The notes beneath the pieces were generated by a model. That model was not told the DNA's origin and ran no database searches. It saw nothing but the letters and a program-made list of their open reading frames with translations. From Gnetum montanum (lineage: Eukaryota > Streptophyta > Gnetopsida > Gnetales > Gnetaceae), in assembly GCA_015680685.1 (NCBI GenBank), contig MNCI01034097.1, positions 1 to 64,000 of the forward strand: a stretch of 64,000 bases of DNA, in the 5' to 3' direction. Below, in pieces: positions 58,135 to 64,000 of the stretch. Each line of letters opens with the position of its first letter. Positions within the stretch are counted from its first letter, which is position 1. The position numbers were made by a program, and so were the translations under genes.

Positions 58135-58818
58135 ATATCCAACCCCCATCATTGAAATAGCCATACTATCTAAGTGATATGTAACTTAGTCAGTGGTACA
58201 TGTATAAGGTTTCTATGTCGTTGACAAGTGTCATAAGTTTTGATTTTCTATAGGCAATCACTTTCCATATAGGACCAATAAATAGCCTAACTATTTGATC
58301 TTTGTGGTCATGGCTCTGGGTCCTATATGTCCCCCACATACACCTTCATGAACTTGCTCTAAGACTATGTGAGCTTTGGCTTTACCCAAGAACACTAACA
58401 ATATATCATCATGGGATCATCAACATAATGTGTTATTGCCTACTATGACATATTGTTTTGATCATTTTCATACAATGTTCTTTTAAGTGGCAATCATGCC
58501 TTGTGAAGGTTCACCATGCATAAGGTAAAACTTCATATCGTCATATGACTACTTTGTAGGAGCAATATCAACTATGACTATGGAGTTATCATTAGTGTCT
58601 TGCATGATGAGAATAGCATAGTTCACAGTTAAGTATGGAAACCTACTAAACACATCAAACATCACACTAAGGGCTAAAGTTTCAATGGCATCAACTATGA
58701 TGTTCTCATTTTATGGTACATGTTGGATATCAATGTCTATAAATTGTTGCATCAGTTTATTTCCTATGTTATAATAAGGTTGAAAATGTTTGGCCTTACA
58801 TGCATAAACCTCTATCAC
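58135..58818 (-). pseudogene. pol: integrase N-terminus and linker of element E
   Basis: Zinc-binding domain: KAHIVLEQVHEGVCGGHIGP. Upstream linker QYVIVGNNTLC. It is close to element A at the DNA level (2400-2600). It joins 48090 to 47276 when F is removed. Confidence 0.8.
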
Positions 58819-59312
58819 TTAGTTTACCACAAGTTGTAAATCACCTTTGACCATCAAGCATTTGATTCCTTGGTCACAAGCTACCACCATTTTCCTAATT
58901 AATCCTTCATACTCCACAACCTTGTTGGTAAATTTGAATTCAAAATGATAAGAAAAGGGTTGGATTTTACTAGATGGGAATATTATAATGGCAATGGCAA
59001 AGGCCCCATGGGTAGTTGAAGCTCCATCAAAGTTCATGATGGCCTCATAGCCCTCATGCACTTGGCTAATGATGTTGACATATTCATTGGAAAATTCAAG
59101 GTTAATGGTTGAATGGTCATCAATAGGTGAAGTAGTAAGCTTTGTGGCTACAGCTTGACCTTTCATTAAGTCTTGGGAGATGTCATGAAGGTTGAATTTC
59201 ACTAGTATCACTTTCCAACGAGCTATTTGGCTACTCTCATAAATATTGGTCATTACAACTCCAAGTGCATTGTCTTTACAAATGACATTGACTTGGATCT
59301 TAAAGAGGTAGT
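58819..59312 (-). pseudogene. second (archaeal-type) RNase H of element E
   Basis: A well-kept frame: SSQIARWKVILVKFNLHDIS and MKGQAVATKL (linker after the first RNase H), then AIMNFDGASTTHGAFAIAII, KFTNKVVEYEGLIRKMVVAC and IKCLMVKGDLQLVVN. The acids of FDGAS, VEYEG and KGDLQ are all present, so this is the most intact catalytic domain in the window. The frame runs on into the H-family LTR at 59313, which adds unrelated residues. It shows clear Tat affiliation. Confidence 0.9.
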
Positions 59313-60760
59313 TATTGGCAACTATTTGGGACACGACTGCTAATGAGTGTCCTTGAACAGGATTTAGATGCTTGCTGGTCTCTGGCAACACCAAGGCCCA
59401 GATACCTCCAAATAGACTCAGTAGTTAATGTGAGTATGTGTGTGTGCTGTTGTGAAAAATGAAACGATTGGGTTGTGTGTAAAACTATAAATGACTTATC
59501 TTAAAGAGATTCAGCCAACTTTGCAAAGTACTGTGAGATGTTGAGTGTTCCTATTTTGTTCAATTGCCTAGTCTATGCGGTCCTTATAATACCTACTTGT
59601 AACAAATAAAGTTTTGAAAAAACATTTGAGCACAACTTTGCAAATCTACTTCTAATTTTCCCCAGAGAGAGAGATAGTTCCACAAGAAAACTAGAAATAG
59701 AGCGAGATTCAATGGAAATAGAAAGAAGAGAAAAAGAAAGCAGATTTTTTTAAAGATCTCAAATGTTTAAACAAGGTAAAATGATACGAGTAAACACTTT
59801 GCAATAAAGCTATCCCAAATTCAATAACTATGAATTGTTTAAACTTCCAAGGCTCAAATAAGCAATTTATTCAAGACAATCCTACTATGCTACCCAAAAA
59901 AATTTGTTGCATAAACTATCATGTACCAGACTCTATGTTGGCTAGATAATGGATGTTAACAATTGCATTCAACAGAACCTTGAAAAGACTTGAAAATTTA
60001 TGATTGAAATACCATGGAGATTCACTTTAAAGATAAAAAGAAGCTATTCTGGTCCTATCAAAATACCAAATATTTTCTAAACCCTCTTGACTATTGAATT
60101 GTTCAACAACTTGACTACATGCAGAGACTCTCTTACAACAATCTCAATAGTAGTTCTTATATATTTCACAGTAATAAAATTCACTACTAAAATGCTCTTA
60201 AGGCTTTCAAACACAAGCTCTTCTATGGAAAAATTTTAATAGAAATTTTCTATCATGCAACAAGAATAATAGGAGCAATCTAAAAATCACAAAATTACTT
60301 GCCAAGCATGATACTATCTAAACCACTAGCTAAGAATTTAAATAGACTAAAAAAATAAGCATAACTCACAAGACTATGACAAAGAGGTTGAAATGTTGTC
60401 TTTAACAAGTCATCTTATAAGAAATCTTTCACAATGTCTTCTTCACAAATGCTCTTCCCCCTAGCCACCAAGACTCAGAGCAAGACCCCCCTTTGAGACC
60501 CCAAGCGACAGCCCCCCCCCCCCCCCCCCCCCCCTTGAGACCCAGACCCTTGAAGCCTTTTTATAGGGTCTCATAGATAGTTAGATATTACAAAATATCT
60601 TGGGTAACTTACTCCCTAAGTAAAGAAGTTACAACTTGCCCAACAAGTTAGGAGAAAACTATGCCTATGTTGACATGTGTCTCATTTAGTTGCCAGGTGG
60701 TCACCATGGAGATAAAAAAGTTGTTGTTGACAAGTGGCCTTTGTAGTTGTTATAACCACC
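59313..60760 (-). repeat. LTR of family H, copy 1, inserted in element E
   Basis: It starts TATTGGCAACTATTTGGG (copy 2: TGTTGGCGACCGTTTGGG) and aligns with 62119 onward for well over a kilobase. A TATA box CCCTATAAAAAGG (minus strand) at about 60556-60568 gives leftward transcription. The right end is not defined. In E, about 75 codons of the first RNase H that should lie here are missing, so the insertion or a later event deleted them. Confidence 0.75.
60512..60534. repeat. poly-C run in H copy 1
   Basis: About 23 consecutive C. The corresponding place in copy 2 (63285-63330) has ordinary sequence (CCCCCAATCCC), so this is a local expansion or a sequencing artefact. Confidence 0.9.
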
Positions 60761-60979
60761 ATTTCAATTAAGAGGCTACAATTGTCATGAAATTACAACA
60801 TTTATAGGAAATTTAAAATAAAGCCAAGTATCTAGTGGCTATATTCACCATAGGGTTAAATGTTTATAGGTGATGAAAATCTCACCCAGACATTTTAATT
60901 CAATTGTTATAGTTTCTAGCATCGGTTTCTTTAACTCAAATATTGTGCCTATGAAGGAATCGATTTTAGGTTCTCTGTT

Positions 60980-61470
60980 CAAACATTTCTTCAGCTGAAT
61001 TTTTAATTGCATGCAACACTGAAATCTAGCGTAGTATCCAAGATGCATAATATTTTTTGCTTTTGGAGCTTTGGTAGATTTGTTAGATCTTTTCGGCTAC
61101 ACCAGAAGCAGCTATGGCTCTGTGATGGGAGTATCTTTGAATCTTCAGGCACTTTCTTTGGAAGTTTCCAGAAAGGTGTCATTCATGGAATTTTAGGTGA
61201 GCATTTCACCATGGTTGTGCAATAGATTTCAGCTTCCGCCTTTGGTGAATTTTGGTTGCAGTTGCAGGTTTCGGCGATTGCAGCACGTGGCCACCATTTT
61301 GACATCGAACAATGTTATGAGCAAGAATGCGTTGAAGTCGCTTGCATTCAACGAGGACTTGGATTCTAACTTTGTGAGCGATGATGTCGAGGATGAAGAT
61401 GTTGGTGATGATGGTTACAGGAATGATGCTTTTGAGTAGAATGGAAGTGATGATGAAAATCTTGTCATTT
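60980..61470 (+). pseudogene. gene-like fragment beside H copy 1
   Basis: GC-richer than its surroundings and coding-like on the + strand: LRLHQKQL / SVMGVSLNLQALSLEVSRKV, then an open stretch (61197-61439) with RFRRLQHVATILTSNNVMSK and NALKSLAFNEDLDSNFVSDD followed by VEDEDVGDDGY. The acidic end after a basic, Ser-rich start resembles an organelle-targeted or nuclear host protein, but I do not recognise it. A TAG follows DAFE. It is not part of E (whose frame resumes at 61471) and is absent from H copy 2. Captured host exon or a remnant insertion. Confidence 0.35.
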
Positions 61471-62118
61471 CCAGGCTTAAGGGTTTTAAAGGCTTCTTGG
61501 CATTGATTCATCCACTCATAGTGAACTTATTTTTTAAGAAAGTGTTTCATGGATTGTAACTTATCCATAAGCCTAACAATAAGCCTATGGATAAATTATA
61601 ATCTACCTTGTAATTTCCAAAGCTTCTTAAGGTTAGTTGGTACTACCAAGTTCGATATGGCCTTAACTTTATCAGGATCAACATGTATTCCTACTTTAGA
61701 TACTACAAACCCAAGCATATTACTAGTTTTGACACTAAAGACATACTTTTGGGGGTTAAGCCTAAGCTTATACTTGAGGCATCGCTTAAGCACAAGGTCA
61801 AGGTCATGTGCATAGTTATTGGCCACTTGGGACATAACAACTATATCATCTATGTAGTCATTAAGCAAACCTAGCATATAGTCACTAAAGATATACATAA
61901 TAGCTCTTTGGTATGTTGCTACTGCATTCTTTAGGCCAAAGGACATCATAGTGTAACAAAATGTACCTCAAGGGTTTATGAAGGTTGTACTAAGTTGATG
62001 TTCTAGGTTAATCCTAATCTGGTTGTATTCCAAGAGTTCATCTATAAAGGATAATAAGGCATGACCAGTCGTAGTATTAATAAGTTAATCAATACTAGGA
62101 AAAAATCATTTTTGATAG
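61471..62118 (-). pseudogene. pol: reverse transcriptase of element E, C-terminal part
   Basis: MMSFGLKNAVATYQRAIMYI, LNDYIDDIVVMSQ (YxDD kept), YVFSVKTSNMLGFVVSKVGI, then LKKLWKLQGRL and CQEAFKTLK at the join to RNase H. It is aligned over its length with element D's RT. The N-terminal half of RT is cut off by H copy 2 at 62118, within the FPLPSID motif. Confidence 0.9.
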
Positions 62119-63830
62119 TGTTGGCGACCGTTTGGGACATGACCACCAACGAGTGTCCTCAAACAAGATTTAGGTGCTTGCTAGTCTTCTGGCAACACCA
62201 AGGCATAGATACCTCCAAATAGACTCAGCAGTTAATGTGAGTATGTGTGTGTGGTTTTGCGGTGTGCGATTGTAAAAAATGAAACGATTGCATTGTGTGT
62301 AAACTACAAATAACTTATCTTAAAGAGATTCAACCAACTTTGCCAAGGACTGTGAGTTGTTGAGAGTTCCTATTTTGTTTAATTGCCTAGTCTACACGGT
62401 CCTTATAATACCTACTTGTAACAAATAAAATTTTGTAAGAAAATTTGAGCACAACTCTGCGAATCTACTTCTAATTTTCCCCAGAAAAGAAAAAGTTCCA
62501 CAAGAAAACTAGAAATAGAGCGAGACTCAATGGAAATTAGAGATAAGAGAAAAAGAAAGCAGATTTGTGTAAAGATCTCAAATATTTAAACCAAGGTAAA
62601 ATGATACAAGTAAAAACTTCACAATAAAGCTATCCCAAATTCAATAACTATGAATTGTTCAAACTTCCAAGGCTCAAATAAGCAATTTCTTCAAGACAAT
62701 CCTACTATGCTACCAAAACATTGCTGCATAAACTATCACGTACGATACTCCATTTTGGCTAGATAATGGATGTCAACAATTGCATTCAATAGAACCTTCA
62801 AAACACTTGACAATTTCTGATTGAAATACCACGGAGATTCACTTTAAATATAAAAGAAGCTATTCTGGTCCCATCAAAATACCAAAGATTTTTTGAACCC
62901 TCTTGACTATTGAATCATTCAATGGCTTGACTACATGCAAAGGCTCTCTTACAGTAATCTCAATAGCGGTTCTTATAAATTGCACAATAATAAAATTCAC
63001 TACTAAAATGCTCTTAAGGCCTTTAAATATAAGCTCTTCTATGGAAAAATTTTACTAGAAATTTCTATCGTGCAACAAGAGCAATAAGAGAAATCTAAAA
63101 ATCCTAAAATTACTTGCCAAGCATGATACTATGTAAACTACTAGCTAAAAAATTTAAACAAAATAAAAAACAATAAGCATAACTCACAGGACTATGACAA
63201 AGAGGCTGAAATATTTTCTCTAGCAAGCCATCTTACAAGCAATCTTTCACAATGTGTGACCCCAAGTGTGATCAAGTGTGTGATCCAAAGTGAGACCCCC
63301 AATCCCTTTTCTTCTTACCCCCGAACCCTTTTTATAGGGTTCAAAAGGTAGTTACATTCTAAAATATCTTAGCTAACTGTTCTCCCAAGTAAGGAATTTA
63401 TTTACTTGCCCAACAAGTTAGGATATCTTACTTGCTCAACAAGCTAAGAAGATTACTTGCCCAACAAGTTAGGAGATTACTTGGCCAACAAGTTAGGAAG
63501 TTCTAACTTATACATAAAATTTTGGAGAAAATCATGCTAACATTGGCTTGTGTAAATATTGCAAATATGTCTTTTATAAGCAATAGCCTATTATTATTTA
63601 AAATAAATCCAAGATCCCCAATTTATTTTAATTATTTTATATAGAATTTTAATTACTAAACTCATTAAACCCTAGTAATTCTTATGAAAGTGTAAAATGG
63701 ATACTAACTAAATACCCCCTTTTAGTTACACAAATATCCTGAAAATATCCAAAAATATATTTTTTCTTTTTCTCAATGCAATATGTATATCTAACATTAT
63801 GCATATCTAAATTAATTAATTTTAAGTTAA
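62119..63830 (-). repeat. LTR of family H, copy 2
   Basis: It starts TGTTGGCGACCGTTTGGGAC. A TATA box is in AACCCTTTTTATAGGG (minus strand CCCTATAAAAAGG) near 63335. U3 has short direct repeats TTACTTGCCCAACAAGTTAGG, four copies between 63390 and 63500 (copy 1 has one). The right end is not seen with certainty. Confidence 0.7.
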
Positions 63831-64000
63831 TTTTTCTGTGTTATAGTTAAGGGGACCTTTCTTAAAATAGCTGAAACTCAGGATATCGTTGATGTAGAGC
63901 TTACGACAGTTCTATCCTCTATTTTTCCATCCCTTCTTTCTTGATTTTTCATATTATTTTAAAACAAGTGGTTGCAGCTGTATTTGACATTTGGAATAAT
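63831..64000. other. window end, unassigned
   Basis: Less AT-rich than the LTR. It could be the end of H copy 2 or sequence of another element. No frame is usable. Confidence 0.4.

Noticed and set aside
59313-61470. H copies 1 and 2 as the two LTRs of one element
   Set aside because: The sequence between them aligns with RT of element E, and E continues on the left of copy 1, so two separate insertions fit better.

Overview
This window looks like intergenic DNA from a large, old, repeat-rich plant genome. It is AT-rich. I see no intact gene in 64 kb, and almost everything readable is Ty3/gypsy LTR retrotransposon of plant lineages: Tat (with a second 'archaeal-type' RNase H), Athila and a chromovirus-like family. 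Reading frames are broken mostly where CAG, CAA, CGA or TGG became TAG, TAA or TGA, the decay expected of methylated, silenced repeats. By eye, paired LTRs are only about 80-90% alike, which means old insertions that were not purged. I infer a gymnosperm-like genome, but the sequence itself supports only 'seed plant with slow repeat turnover'.

Layout. 1-310 is an LTR fragment (family H). 318-1300 is a GC-richer, gene-like but broken stretch. 2340-5939 holds the integrase end and LTR of a + strand Tat element (A), followed by a broken coiled-coil reading frame to about 7750. 8600-17640 is a scrambled chromovirus-like family (B): a gag on the minus strand, two LTR pieces fused in inverted orientation near 10690, RNase H-integrase, a full LTR with a tRNA-iMet-type primer site, then gag and RT. 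17700-22545 is the LTR, primer site, gag and protease of another + strand Tat element (C). 23221-24857 is a solo Tat LTR (G).

25430-44520 is the best-preserved structure: a 19.1 kb minus-strand Tat element (D) with two 2.0 kb LTRs, an exact TCCAT target duplication, a primer site, gag, protease, RT, two RNases H and integrase. Between protease and RT it carries a separate transcription unit on the opposite strand (33.3-38.1 kb). That unit has its own TATA box, about eight exons with GT/AG introns (three of which keep reading phase) and roughly 990 codons. I do not recognise the protein. Arrays of one short tandem-repeat unit flank this unit and recur in the 3' untranslated region. This is the most interesting object in the window.

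45094-62118 is a minus-strand Tat element (E) broken by later insertions: a complete 10 kb Athila-type element (F, 48091-58134) that landed on the first catalytic Asp codon of E's integrase, and two LTR copies of family H (59313 onward and 62119 onward). Beside the first H copy is a GC-richer segment (about 60980-61470) that reads like a captured host gene fragment.

Order of events. A, B, C and E are oldest; G, D, F and H inserted into them later; and F's LTRs are more alike than D's. No element is likely to be autonomous today, since most catalytic residues or frames are lost. D's RT YVDD and the acids of E's second RNase H are still legible.
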